Source: Terfezia claveryi (taxonomy: Eukaryota > Ascomycota > Pezizomycetes > Pezizales > Pezizaceae). From it: DNA of 64,000 nucleotides. The stretch's first letter is position 1. Every line of letters begins with the position of its first letter. The stretch spans positions 248,001-312,000 of the forward strand of contig WHUX01000003.1 of the NCBI GenBank assembly GCA_015179025.1, written 5' to 3'. Shown here one piece after another: positions 1 to 8,340 of this stretch. Made by a program: the position numbers and the translations under genes. The notes under the pieces are model-generated. The model was not told the origin of the DNA. It worked only from the letters and a program-made list of their open reading frames with translations, and did no database searches.

Positions 1-2
1 TG

Positions 3-200
3 GTTGGTCAATCCAACTACAAAGATTGGGCTGATACCTACTATGAATGGCATTCTGTGGATTGGGAATGTCTGCCATAGTTATTGATGGTGTTATACCC
101 TCTGAAAATGCGTCAGTCAAAGAAAGAGATACCTTTACAACTCTTTCTCAATCTGCCCTTTTGATTTTGATGCAAGTTTTGAGTAAACCAATACTCAAAA
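3..200 (+). pseudogene. Ty1/copia gag remnant (partial, cut by window edge)
   Basis: The first ~90 bases encode a QSNYKDWADT stretch. After one frame change the next ~110 encode IVIDGVIPSEN and end in LILMQVLSKP. The same succession (NYEDWADT, then LVIEGLKP, then ILMLIQVISKP) is visible in the gag of the copia element at 52938-58770, so this is the middle of a copia capsid gene. The frameshift and the abrupt end at about base 200, next to an A-run and an LTR in the opposite orientation, show it is dead. Its 5' part lies outside the window. The family call is firm; the exact limits are approximate. Confidence 0.7.
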
Positions 201-211
201 AAAAAAACCTA

Positions 212-471
212 TAAGAATAGGTGAGCAGCGTGGGCTGTGATTCCAATGAAGGAGGAAACGAAGGAATAGCTGAGTGCATAGAGAGGAGTGAAGCAATAGA
301 TAGCGTTGTATGTAGCTGCTGAGATGTGACGGAAATACACAAGCTATATATACATGGACAAACATCTAGAGACATATGAGTTCACATGGAATATCATATG
401 GAGGATATATATGTCGAGCCTTTAAGGTTATAGCTAGATATGGGCGGAATGACATGTGCGACATTCTAACA
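212..471 (-). repeat. Degenerate copia-type LTR (copy 1)
   Basis: This stretch aligns by eye with 8609-8890 and 17604-17907: shared blocks are AATAGGTGAGC near the left end, a TATATACATG block in the middle, GGAATGACA near the right, and TTCTAACA at the right end. Read on the minus strand it begins TGTTAGAATG. The 17604 copy abuts a polypurine tract and copia pol, which identifies the family. The left terminus has TA instead of TG, and no clear target duplication is visible. A C-run at 492-499 preceded by TGTGACA offers an alternative right border. Confidence 0.6.
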
Positions 472-1181
472 ACTCTCCAGAGTTTTGTGACACCCCCCCC
501 TTTTGGGAATGCGGGGTTATCCCTTGAGTTGCTACCTCTATATGTGTACGCATCGATGGTACCGTGATTTCGGTGGTAATGTTCATCTGCTTGGTCTATT
601 CTTCCCCTTCTGTCTGTCTGCATTTGCATTGTGGTGTTTATTCAGTTCGTCTCTTCGGGGATTGCCCTGGCGGTGTCTGTATTCCTCTGTTCCGATATAC
701 GCCAGCTCCGATCGCTAGTGCTAATCCTGTTCGCACGCCAAAATATGTGATAGATATAATGAGTGAATATAGATCTTATTGTATTATTAAGCATGTCTGC
801 TCATCTACCACTATAACCTTCCGCTTCACATGAGTTGCACATGTGGTAACAGATGAATATCAGAAGGTGTGAACACGTGAGTCCGTTAAGCTTTTTAGAG
901 TTGACCAAGTATTTCCGCCTGCTAGGATCTACAGAGATCTCTGTTTATAAGCATACGCTCCGGACCAGATGAAGTATGCTTGTAACCAATATATCCTTAT
1001 ACCTAGAGAAACTGAAATAAAGGAGGAAAGGTTATAAAATGGTATAATAAATACCAGACATCCAAATAACAAGTATGAGTACTGATAATATAAGTATTTG
1101 AGCTTGCTGGGTAAATAGTATTAAGGCTTGTTCTTCGTATGTGAGATTCAACTCTTGCTTTGCTTCATGAGATCATTACTT
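472..1181. other. Unassigned intergenic sequence
   Basis: No reading frame with recognisable protein features was found on either strand. There is a homopolymer of eight C at 492-499, and several short overlapping frames in the 500-830 stretch that lack any motif. The sequence is AT-rich toward 1000. It is probably decayed transposon or spacer DNA. Confidence 0.4.
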
Positions 1182-1215
1182 TAGTCTGGTTGGCACAACC
1201 CTGCCAACCAGACTA
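1182..1215. repeat. 34-bp perfect-arm palindrome of the TAGTCTGGTTGGCA motif
   Basis: The sequence is TAGTCTGGTTGGCA, a 6-base spacer, then its exact reverse complement. Single copies of the longer motif TAGTCTGGTTGGCACAA recur at 1892-1908, 6102-6117, 6177-6192, 6213-6229 and 7825-7841. The terminal TA on both sides would suit the ends of a TA-inserting (Tc1/mariner or pogo-like) miniature element, but no transposase with these ends is present. Confidence 0.7.
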
Positions 1216-1609
1216 GTTATAACTTATGATATACATACCCAATATGGTAAGGGGCTTCTCTTGTGACAAGCAATGTATGGTGACTAAGCCAAAAAAATAA
1301 GAATATTCTTGTATTAGACTGACAGATGCCACTCTTTGACTGTCATGTGGTCTTTGGTGTTAGGAATCATTCGTATCTGCAACTCATTCCATGAGCTTGA
1401 GACTGGCCCTGTTCGGTAGCGTTCTGCAAGGGGGTCAATGCAATGTCATTCACTGCTTGTCCCAGATTGGTTTCCTTGATCATTTTCACCTCGCGATATC
1501 CAATTCGTCAGGGCCAGGGATTCTACTGTTCTAGGCCCCACAGAGTCCTGGCACTTCCTCTACGAGGGTCTCATCGAGACTATGGTACTTAGCAATGAAG
1601 CGACATAGG

Positions 1610-1699
1610 GGAGGCTTAAGCCTGGGCACGAGAAGTCTCGTCATTTACCGGGCTGGTCTCGAGACATCTCGTGTCGTGCCCAGGCCTAAGCGAGCCTCC
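1610..1699. repeat. Imperfect ~90-bp hairpin
   Basis: The left arm GGAGGCTTAAGCCTGGGCAC is matched by GTGCCCAGGCCTAAGCGAGCCTCC written in reverse complement on the right side, with small gaps. Inner segments (AGTCTCG / CGAGAC) extend the pairing. This is the layout of a small foldback element or a structured relic. No coding is seen across it. Confidence 0.6.
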
Positions 1700-1908
1700 T
1701 TGGTTGTGGAAGGCTACCGTAAGATTTCGAGTCTGTTGTGAGGACATTTCCATTGTGGTTGGTGAGGCTCCGAGTCGCGCATTTAAAAGTGCCTCTGCGA
1801 TCCGGGCGATATCTGATGAGACTACAATTCATGCAGGCCAGCCCACACATCGGGAAAGCCAACAGGCACCATGAGGTATTTGGCGGGGGGATTGTGCCAA
1901 CCAGACTA

Positions 1909-2555
1909 CATGAGATAACCCATTCTGAATGATGTGATGCAAGCCATTCAGCACCAGATACGACAACCAGCTTCCATTTACCACCCGATGACATAAACAT
2001 CAGAGTCTATCCCAGTGCAGCGAGATAGGCGGATTTGGACTTCCCGATTTGGAGGAAATATAACGAAGCAGAAGATAGAGCAGAAGAAGCATTTGAAGCT
2101 GTTTGAGGATATCTTTACCCACATTTGTGAGTTTCGATACATAAGAGAACTTTTGCCCCAAAATTCATACACACATTTCCCCCGCTATTCGTAATCTCCC
2201 TGTCCTTTTGTTCCAGGGTTTCTCCACTCATATCTCCCCAAGGTTTCGCTGATAACAGAACCCTTTATCCCCGATTATATACCAAGTGATACCGACATCT
2301 CCTCGTTATTCACCATTATTTACCCGGCATTTTCTTTTATTTTCCGTTATACATCACTCTTCATCTCATACAGCTTTTACCATATACAGAGCGCAACCGG
2401 ACTAACACAGAGCATGCAGATTAACTTTCTTGACCGTAGAATACACCCAGGGTTTGGGTCGCTCGTCATACTGCCCCGAATGATGGTGTGTACGAGGAAT
2501 TTTTCCTTCAAAAAAATAAAGCTATGCACAACCGATGTGCAATATACCACAGACG
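1909..2555. other. Unassigned spacer
   Basis: No gene recognised. A minus-strand frame covering 2377-2790 (137 codons) is open, but it is Cys/His/Leu-rich without motif and crosses the relic at 2556-2703, so it is not annotated as a gene. Confidence 0.35.
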
Positions 2556-2703
2556 GAATTATCAGTGCATTACCTTGCACGGTATGACATACCCAATTAT
2601 AGTTGCAAGCATGCAGGAGCGTGACTCGGCAATTGTGATAAAACGCTAGGTCATAGTGATAATGATGAGTACCGTAGGTATGGAGTTTAATTAGGCATGC
2701 AAT
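2556..2703 (+). pseudogene. 3'-flank relic of a third copy of the tandem Thr-rich gene unit (unit A)
   Basis: This block matches the 3' flank of unit B at 4615-4754: both read (A)ATTATCAGTGCATT near the start, then CAGGAGCGTGACTCGG, then TTAGGCATG. It lies just upstream of unit B's own 5' region, so it is what remains after the body of a preceding tandem unit was lost. It has no coding content of its own. The homology is visible directly; the deletion history is inferred. Confidence 0.65.
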
Positions 2704-2865
2704 TAACCTCATGCCAAGACCCTGGACTACATGGCAATCTAACGTACGTAGATCTAGGTGAGTCTCATGCCAAGACCCCAGCCCAAGCACTCATACCTTA
2801 GTCATGAGTTGCGTATAACTATATAAGCATGTCTTCCCGACCTGATGCGATTCTCGAATATAAAC

Positions 2866-3091
2866 GCCAGCAATCACCGCAGTTTACGGATATCTGATTT
2901 ATACATGACAAAGATCCCCGAGATTGAGACTACACACTCAATACTTATATATATACTTTGCAGGGTAACTTTGACACGCGCATTATTATTTCACCAAACA
3001 TACCGTCCATGAGGACCCTAATATATACCAAGCAGCAGCCATTGAGATAGCACACGATACATACTCTTCTAGTCTAGTTACTATAGCCAAC
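2866..3091 (+). promoter_or_regulatory. Conserved upstream region of unit B
   Basis: From GCCAGCAATCACCGC to the ATG this region matches 6259-6525 upstream of unit C: AGTTTACGGATATC, TTATACATGAC, CATACCGTC, TGATATATACCAAG-like and GCAGCYATTGAGATAGCAC blocks occur in the same order. A TATATATATA stretch lies about 140 bases before the ATG. It presumably contains the promoter and 5' leader. No specific factor site can be named. Confidence 0.5.
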
Positions 3092-4203
3092 ATGGTGCAC
3101 TTAGATTACCCCCTAATGGCGCAATTGCGGCAGCTGTCCCAACATGAGCCTTCCGCTCGACCTGAAACAGATGAGGATGAAAGCATTGGTTCATCTCAGT
3201 CCTCTACTTCGTATCAATTCCCAACTTTAAATTCATTCCCTCGAATTGTTATCTCTCACCCCATCGTCATTATGAATATACTTGGTTTTCTCCTATTCTG
3301 TCTCGTCACCTTCTTAATGTAAGCTACTCCCCCCCGCTATGAATATAAGTATATTGGTTAAGGGGTTGGGACGGAACTCATATGAGCACCAGTGGAAAAG
3401 CAGCACCCCCAATGAGCACTTTGGTAGTCACCCTTCCCCCTGTTACCACCACCATCAACGTCACGATAACCGTCATGGTCACCGCCAAGGTCACCGAAAG
3501 TACTCCGGGTGTCACGACAAGCATCACCCCCACCGTCACTGAAACTGGACCCGCTGTGAGCACCGCCATTACTGTTACCACCACCTTCGACTCTTCCACG
3601 GTCACCGAAACTATCCCGGCTGTGACCACCACCATGACGCCCACCGAGACCGAAATCGCCGTTCCTGACATCACTACCATCACGCCAGCGGTCACCAAAT
3701 TCGCCGATCCCATCACCATCACGATAACGGACATTGTCGCCGTTGGCCAAACCACCACCATCACGAATACCTTCTACGATCTTCTCACCACCACCACCAC
3801 CATCACCCCAACGGTCACCGAAACTGCCCCCGCCATCACTATCACTACCATACCCACCTCCTCCCTGACAGCCGCATCCCCAAGCATCACAGAAGGACGG
3901 GAGAATGAGGCAATGGTCAAGGGATTAGATTCTCATAAAAAGATGGTGGATAGGATGGTGGAGTGCCTGTTGGCTATCCTGGCTCTTGGCATTGTAGGTT
4001 GGTTTATCACATCGGATAGGGCTATGAAGAAGAATGTGGAGCTGGAGAAACTGAAGGTGGAGCTGGAGAAACTGAAGGTGGAGCTGGAGAAACTGAAGGT
4101 GGAGCTGGAGAAACTGAAGGTGGAGCGGAATGTGGAGCTGGAGAAACTGAAGGTGGAGCGGAACGTGGAGCTGGAGAAAATGAAGGTGAGGTTGAGGGGC
4201 TAA
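3092..4203 (+). CDS. Tandem family unit B: Thr-rich, single-pass membrane, coiled-coil protein (function unknown)
   Basis: I do not recognise this family. The model uses exon 1 at 3092-3318, a GT-AG intron at 3319-3392 and exon 2 at 3393-4203, which joins in phase to about 345 residues. Visible in order are: a Ser/Gln/Glu-rich N-terminus starting MVHLDYPLMAQL; a short hydrophobic segment MNILGFLLFCLVTFL (about 62-76) that could be a signal or anchor; a Thr/Val/Pro region with recurring TVTETxPAVTT (about 85-240); a membrane helix LLAILALGIVGWFI (about 265-280); and leucine heptads of VELEKLK to the end. The N-terminal start is supported by conservation of MV(H/Q)LD in unit C. Translation from the inner MNILG methionine is the main alternative. 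The frame ends at 4203 through an apparent one-base loss; see 4205-4404. A cell-surface protein is inferred from layout only. Confidence 0.5.
3319..3392 (+). other. Predicted intron of unit B
   Basis: The donor GTAAGC is identical at the same place in unit C (6819). The acceptor CACCAG at 3387-3392 joins the upstream frame, broken inside a codon after two bases, to the Thr-rich frame. The 74-base length is usual for filamentous fungi. A closer AG at 3386 is also in phase but has a poor context. Confidence 0.5.
4036..4185 (+). repeat. In-frame 21-bp minisatellite coding for leucine heptads
   Basis: The unit is GTGGAGCTGGAGAAACTGAAG, seven codons (VELEKLK). About four near-perfect copies are followed by two variants containing GCGGAAC/T. 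Length change in steps of 21 bp would add or remove exactly one heptad without breaking the frame. Unit C carries a different 21-bp repeat at the equivalent position. Confidence 0.85.
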
Positions 4204-4204
4204 A

Positions 4205-4404
4205 GGTGGGGGTGGAGGAACAGAAGGTGGAGGTGAAGATGCAGGAAGCAAAGAGCCCTAAAGGTGGCGAAGGCGAAGATTGCAGCAGACAAGGAGAAGC
4301 AGAAGGAGAAAGGTCTAGCAGAGGTGATAAAAGAGAAGACCGCTGCCGAGAAGGACAGGGATCCCAGGGACAGCGAAGTAAATAAAAGGAGGAGGAGAAG
4401 GTAA
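4205..4404 (+). pseudogene. Out-of-frame C-terminal extension of unit B
   Basis: After the stop at 4201-4203 the heptad reading continues in the next frame (EVEGLKVGVEEQKVEVKMQEAKS). It then returns to the original frame as VAKAKIAADKEKQKEK and ends in RRRRR before TAA at 4402-4404. Unit C reads VAKAKIAAVKD and ends RRRRSIG in one frame. Relative to unit C, one base is missing near 4187 and two near 4258, which together restore frame but leave stops between. Either unit B is a pseudogene at its end, or a short intron or assembly error hides the join. Confidence 0.55.
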
Positions 4405-4614
4405 ATGGGGTGTTCAGAACATGATACTTTTTTTTTATTTTTTTTTTTACTTTATTGTATTGACCTCCGACCCCTCTGGCCTTTGTTTTCGAGGTTAACT
4501 TTACAACGGGGGGATAGATATTTTCCAGGGCTTGTTTGCATACTACTGAGTCGGGTCTCAGAACTTGCTCCCTCACATTTATGATCGTTTTGGCCACCAA
4601 ACTGCATCGTGGAT
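4405..4614 (+). other. 3' region of unit B
   Basis: A T-rich run at 4430-4449 precedes GAGGTTAACTTTAC and GATAGATATTTTCCAGGGCTTGTTTGCATAC. The last part matches GATAGATATTGTGTTCGGAGCTTGTTTGTATAC downstream of unit C (7744-7777). It is probably the transcript 3' end; no defined polyadenylation signal is claimed. Confidence 0.4.
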
Positions 4615-4754
4615 GTAATTATCAGTGCATTCCTTAGCACGGATGACATTCTGTAGTTATAGTTGCACGCATACAGGAGCGTGACTCGGTAAGCAATTCC
4701 CGTACGGTTAGTACGGTAAGTGCGACCTTCGTAAAATTTATTTAGGCATGTAAT
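4615..4754 (+). repeat. Unit B 3' flank, homologous to 2556-2703
   Basis: Direct repeat of the unit A relic about 2.06 kb upstream, with the shared ATTATCAGTGCATT, AGGAGCGTGACTCGG and TTAGGCATG blocks. It defines the tandem repeat period of the gene unit. Confidence 0.7.
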
Positions 4755-4756
4755 CT

Positions 4757-5104
4757 TGTTGGAATTACTCTCGACCCATGAAACGTCGCTAGCTGGGAAA
4801 GGACAGTTTGAATTCCGGGGGCAAAAACAAGGGTATGATCAAGGATCCCAAAGAGGCCGGTCTCAATTAGGGAAAGCAGGATATAAGGAGCTGGAAATGT
4901 CGTAGGAAAAAGGGAATTCTTCTTTAGAACACTAGGACCATAGCAATAAGCCTATAGCGATATCTAGATATCTCTCTGAATATACACACAATTCTCTTCA
5001 CGATTCCTTCGCTGCATAACCTCGTAATCTTACGGATCTAACGTCCGTAGCCTAAACTCATACAATAATCATAGTAACTTATAATTAGCAACGAAGTTGT
5101 TACA
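4757..5104 (+). repeat. Putative solo LTR (TGTTGG...TGTTACA)
   Basis: The 348-bp stretch starts TGTTGGAATTACTC and ends TGTTACA, giving the TG...CA termini expected of an LTR. It holds a TATAAGGAG box-like sequence near 4881. It falls exactly where unit B homology ends. No partner LTR, target duplication or flanking pol was seen, so the call is tentative. Confidence 0.35.
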
Positions 5105-5371
5105 CTGGACATCTTGCGCGCTAGCAGGGGCAGCCACGTGATTAGTACCTAACTTCAAGCCAAATAATGACAAGAACTTGAGCAACAGCAGAAAGCAGTT
5201 GGCACAGCCTCATCAACGACTACAGAATACCGAGGCTTCAGATCAACCAATGGAGCAATTACAGGATGACAGGATGCACTAATGCAAGCACCATAGCTCC
5301 CATAGGCCTAAGTTTTCCCTCGGCAAGTAGTACTCCGGGTATAATATTAGGAGACATTTTGGTTCACGCTG
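5105..5371. other. Unassigned spacer before the Helitron relic
   Basis: Gln-codon-rich sequence (CAACAGCAG) without a sustained frame. It may belong to the retroelement suggested by 4757-5104 or to the Helitron relic; neither can be shown. Confidence 0.3.
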
Positions 5372-5880
5372 TTGTTAATTATATCACTAAATGAGCCACC
5401 AAAGCGGAGACCTCATCAACAAATTTACAAAGTCTCATGTGTACTGCAACAACAAAATGCAATGAAGACTCCTCAAGCTCAATCGCTACTGGTATTTAAG
5501 TGGATACTGTATTCATTTTCAGTAGAAAGGGACTTTTCTGCACAGGAAGCCTGCTATATATTGCAAGGATGAGTTTAATACACTCATCACGGTAGGTAGT
5601 AACACTGAATCTTTTCAATACTGCACTCGTTCCACTTATATGCGTACAATTCAGGAGGCTGAAGATGGTGCAGAAGTGATACCAGGCCAGGGTATTTTAC
5701 GGAAATATATCTCAAGACGGCCTCATTTAGATGAATATGTTTAGATGATCTTCTACTTCTCATACATATCGTGGAAAGATTTGGGTTCCACAAGAATCTC
5801 GAGAACGCAAAACCAGAGTGATAAGAGTTTTTCCAGATCCTTCGGTAGATAAGCAAACCCCTTATTTTGTCAGATTACTT
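5372..5880 (+). pseudogene. Helitron Rep/helicase remnant
   Basis: The frame at 5372-5572 ends LLVFKWILYSFSVERDFSAQEACYILQG. This matches the established Helitron helicase signature in which (V/G)ERD(F/Y)SAQEA(C)H-L-L-G precedes the helicase core. After a stop the sequence continues with YCTRSTYMRTIQEAEDG, then LRKYISRRPHLDEY, then KTRVIRVFPDP in shifted frames; the R-P-x-x-L and RVIRVFP pieces are also typical. At least two frame changes and a TAG break it. It would have acted in rolling-circle transposition. No Helitron terminus (TC...CTRR with hairpin) was identified. Confidence 0.65.
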
Positions 5881-6101
5881 GCTACGTTATACCCAATTTG
5901 GACACTTGGCTGAATCCACCCAGGCTCGCCATGTGACCCCAGGTTGCGCATAGCCTCGTAGTAACCAGTCTGTTGTCTATGGGGGAGTTGCAAGGTCACG
6001 AACTCTACAAATATATTAAGACTGGCTTATATGAGGCTAGGTTGGGCACACGAATACTGAGTTCCAAAAAAAATAAAAAAATGATCTTTGCCCAGGAAAG
6101 T

Positions 6102-6229
6102 GGTGCCAACCAGACTAGCGATTGTTGCCAAATCAGGGTGACTACATCGTCGCCAACCTCTTAGTCTATCAACCTCTGTGCCAACCAGACTATCAACCTC
6201 TTTGGCGGGGGATTGTGCCAACCAGACTA
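6102..6229. repeat. Three clustered copies of TTGTGCCAACCAGACTA
   Basis: Copies at 6102-6117, 6177-6192 and 6213-6229, all in the same orientation. The last is preceded by TTTGGCGGGGGA, as is the copy at 1892-1908 (TTTGGCGGGGGGA). Each ends in CTA. They could be stacked right-hand ends of a miniature element. Confidence 0.65.
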
Positions 6230-6258
6230 GTCAACCTCAGTAACCTGGTTATTATACC

Positions 6259-6525
6259 AGCCAGCAAACCACCCTAGTTTACGGATATCCCATTTATACA
6301 TGACGAAAAAGCCCAATCAAACAAGCATCAGATTACCCACTGAATACTTCACACTGTAACTATGACTTCCATGATTATTATCTTAGCTAACATACCGTCA
6401 ATCGGGACACTGATATATACCAAGAAGCAGCTATTGAGATAGCACTGCATTACAATACGATAGCTTCTCTTCTAGTCTGGTTGCTACAGTCAACTATTGT
6501 GTAGTTTGTGCCAGCCAGTCTAACC
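6259..6525 (+). promoter_or_regulatory. Conserved upstream region of unit C
   Basis: Homologous to 2866-3091 (AGTTTACGGATATC, TTATACATGAC, ACATACCGTC, TGATATATACCAAG, CAGCTATTGAGATAGCAC). Compared with unit B it carries about 30 extra bases just before the ATG, within a stretch resembling the TAGTCTGGTTG / CCAGCCAGTCTA motif at 6472-6523. Confidence 0.5.
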
Positions 6526-6818
6526 ATGGTGCAGCTAGACTCTATCTCAATGGAGCAATTGCAGCAGTCACGATATGAGCCTTCTTCCTCTTCCGGCAAT
6601 CAACCCGCACCGCTGAGTAGGTATAAAACCCCTCGCTCTTCCTGTCCTTCTCCCTCCTCCCCGTTCCTCTACATCCTCTCATTAACTCCCATTCCCACCT
6701 TCCCAGCCTTTCCCAGCTTGATATTTCCCACTTTATATCACCCCAATCTTTAACTCACATCCCCCGTCGTCATGAATTCCCTGCTTGCCCTCATATTGTG
6801 TCTGCCCAACCTTTGCAC

Positions 6819-6873
6819 GTAAGCTACCCACCGCAACCCTGAATGTGAGTTTACTGGTGAAGGATTTGAGCAG
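6819..6873 (+). other. Predicted intron of unit C
   Basis: Donor GTAAGC, acceptor GAGCAG, 55 bases, with CCTGAAT about 32 bases before the acceptor as a possible branch site. It joins the MNSLLALIL frame in phase to the Thr-rich frame and occupies the same place as the intron of unit B. Confidence 0.5.
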
Positions 6874-7364
6874 AGCTAATACAATGAGCAGCATGGCAAA
6901 TGCAGCAGCAGTAGGTCCCATTTGGGAAGAAACCACCCCTACTGTTACCACCTCTATCACAGTGACCGTCACCATCACCACCACAGCCACTGCCTTCATA
7001 ATCACCCACACTGCCCCCGCTGTCAACACCACTACCACCCCCACCGTCACCGACACTGCCACCACCGTCACTACAACTACCCCCCCACCGTAACCGAAAT
7101 CGCCCCCGCCGTCACTAACACCACCACATCCACCGCTTCCCCGACAGCCCCTTCCTCAAGCAAAACAGAAGGGGGGGGAATACCGCAATGATTAAGGGAT
7201 TTGGTTCATATTTCAACCTTGAGGGGAATATGGCCTGGGGCCTGTTCGCTGTCATGGTTCTTGGTATTGTAGCTTGGTCCATCATATCGGCATGGGCTAT
7301 GACGATGAATGTGGGGGTAGAGAACCTGAAGTTGAAGCTGAATCTGGAGCTGGAAAAACTGAAG

Positions 7365-7449
7365 GTGGAGGTGGAGGGAAAAAAGGTGGAGGTGGAGGGA
7401 AAAAAGGTGGAGGTGGAGGGAAAAAAGGTGGAGGTGGAGGAAAAAAAGG
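7365..7449 (+). repeat. In-frame 21-bp minisatellite in the unit C coiled coil
   Basis: Four units of GTGGAGGTGGAGGGAAAAAAG or close variants, coding VEVEGKK. Same period and same location as the repeat in unit B, but a different unit sequence, so each copy appears to have expanded separately. Confidence 0.85.
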
Positions 7450-7595
7450 TTGGGGTGGAGCTAGAGAAGGTTGGGGTGAAGATGGTGCAGGCAAAGGGTG
7501 CCATTGAAGTGGCAAAAGCGAAGATTGCGGCCGTGAAGGATAGGGGTGTCGGGCAGATGGGAGGAAGTATACGGAGGAGACGGTCAATAGGGTAG

Positions 7596-7824
7596 GATGT
7601 TAAGATCTGATTTCCTTTTTTTTTCTTTCTTTCTTCTACATTATTTTTTTTCATTTGTTTTAGCTCATTTTTATTGCTTTTCTTTATGGCCCGCCTTAGC
7701 ATTGTATTTCGAGCTTTACTTTTCATTTTTATTGCAAAGGGAATAGATATTGTGTTCGGAGCTTGTTTGTATACAGGGCGCCCTGTACGTGCCTTTCCGA
7801 CCTCTTGCCTACCAGGGCACCCCG
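7596..7824 (+). other. 3' region of unit C
   Basis: T-rich run at 7615-7650, then GATAGATATTGTGTTCGGAGCTTGTTTGTATAC, matching the unit B downstream sequence. Homology fades after about 7780. Confidence 0.4.
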
Positions 7825-7841
7825 TAGTCTGGTTGGCACAA
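7825..7841 (+). repeat. Single copy of TAGTCTGGTTGGCACAA
   Basis: Exact match to the left arm at 1182, in the opposite orientation to the cluster at 6102-6229. Unit C therefore lies between inverted copies of the motif. Confidence 0.65.
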
Positions 7842-7854
7842 GCCAGTACATCGA

Positions 7855-8340
7855 AAGGCATGGCAGTGTCGACATCAGAGGCATGACAATGTTGACATCA
7901 GAATCATGGCAGTGTCTACATGGGATGCCGGCATTCCGAGGCATGAGACTGTTGACATTGGAGGCATGGCAAGGCATGGCAGTGTGGACATTGGATATAT
8001 AACAGTGCTTATATTGGACGCACGACTATGCTCCTTCCTATGCCAACCGAAGTTGCTCCACCGCCTGGATAATACTGTAAGATAGCTCAGTTATTGGCGC
8101 TCCCATTGGGGCATGGCAATTCTCTCACCTTTACCTATCAACTCAACTTGCTGGTTCCCTTACAAAACCCTGTGGAGTAGGTCAGCGATATGTGCACTTA
8201 TCGGAGGACTGGCAATGCTCTGAGCTATATGAGCTCAACTTGCTCGGTCGCATGATAGGTCAGCCATGGGTTGCCCATATCGGAGACCTGGAGTGTCGAT
8301 ATTTGAGGTATCGCAGTGTTGACATTGCTGAAAAACCCTG
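7855..8340. repeat. Degenerate GGCATGGCAGTGTTGACAT minisatellite
   Basis: About six units of 26-30 bp built on GGCATGRCARTGTTGACATY follow one another between 7855 and 8010. Looser copies (GTATCGCAGTGTTGACATTG) are at 8308-8330. The remaining sequence to 8608 shows no gene. Confidence 0.7.

Larger units (their letters stand above)
1182..1908. mobile_element. Candidate MITE bounded by TAGTCTGGTTGGCACAA inverted ends
   Basis: The left end reads TAGTCTGGTTGGCACAA and the right end (1892-1908) reads its reverse complement. Both carry TA at the outer edge, as expected for an element inserting at TA. The 727-bp interior has no convincing frame and includes the hairpin at 1610-1699. The pairing of these two ends is inference: other copies of the motif lie nearby, so the true element could be shorter or rearranged. 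Confidence 0.35.
6526..7595 (+). pseudogene. Tandem family unit C: second copy, broken by homopolymer frameshifts
   Basis: Homologue of unit B; family unknown. It starts MVQLDSISMEQLQQ (matching MVHLDYPLMAQLRQ), then Ser/Pro-rich sequence with an in-frame stop at 6751-6753. A second ATG at 6772 gives MNSLLALILCLPNLC, and a GT-AG intron at 6819-6873 leads to a Thr-rich segment (TPTVTTS, PTVTDTA) to 7093. The reading shifts in a run of seven C near 7080 and again in eight G at 7171-7178. It then resumes with MAWGLFAVMVLGIVAWSII (membrane helix) and the coiled coil VEVEGKK to RRRRSIG at 7595. The order of parts equals that of unit B. If MNSLL is the true start, the first part would be 5' leader in both copies. 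Confidence 0.5.

Noticed and set aside
2377..2790. 137-codon minus-strand frame as a gene
   Set aside because: It spans the unit A 3'-flank relic, which is non-coding in its homologue at 4615-4754, and it has no recognisable motif.
3358..3764. Minus-strand Gly- and Val-rich open frames opposite the Thr-rich exon of unit B
   Set aside because: They are mirror readings of the repetitive ACC/GTC codons. The plus frame has the conserved layout, membrane helix and heptads.
7115..7861. 248-codon minus-strand frame across unit C with long Pro/Phe/Ser repeats
   Set aside because: It is the antisense of the 21-bp coiled-coil minisatellite and the T-rich 3' region; no start context or motif.
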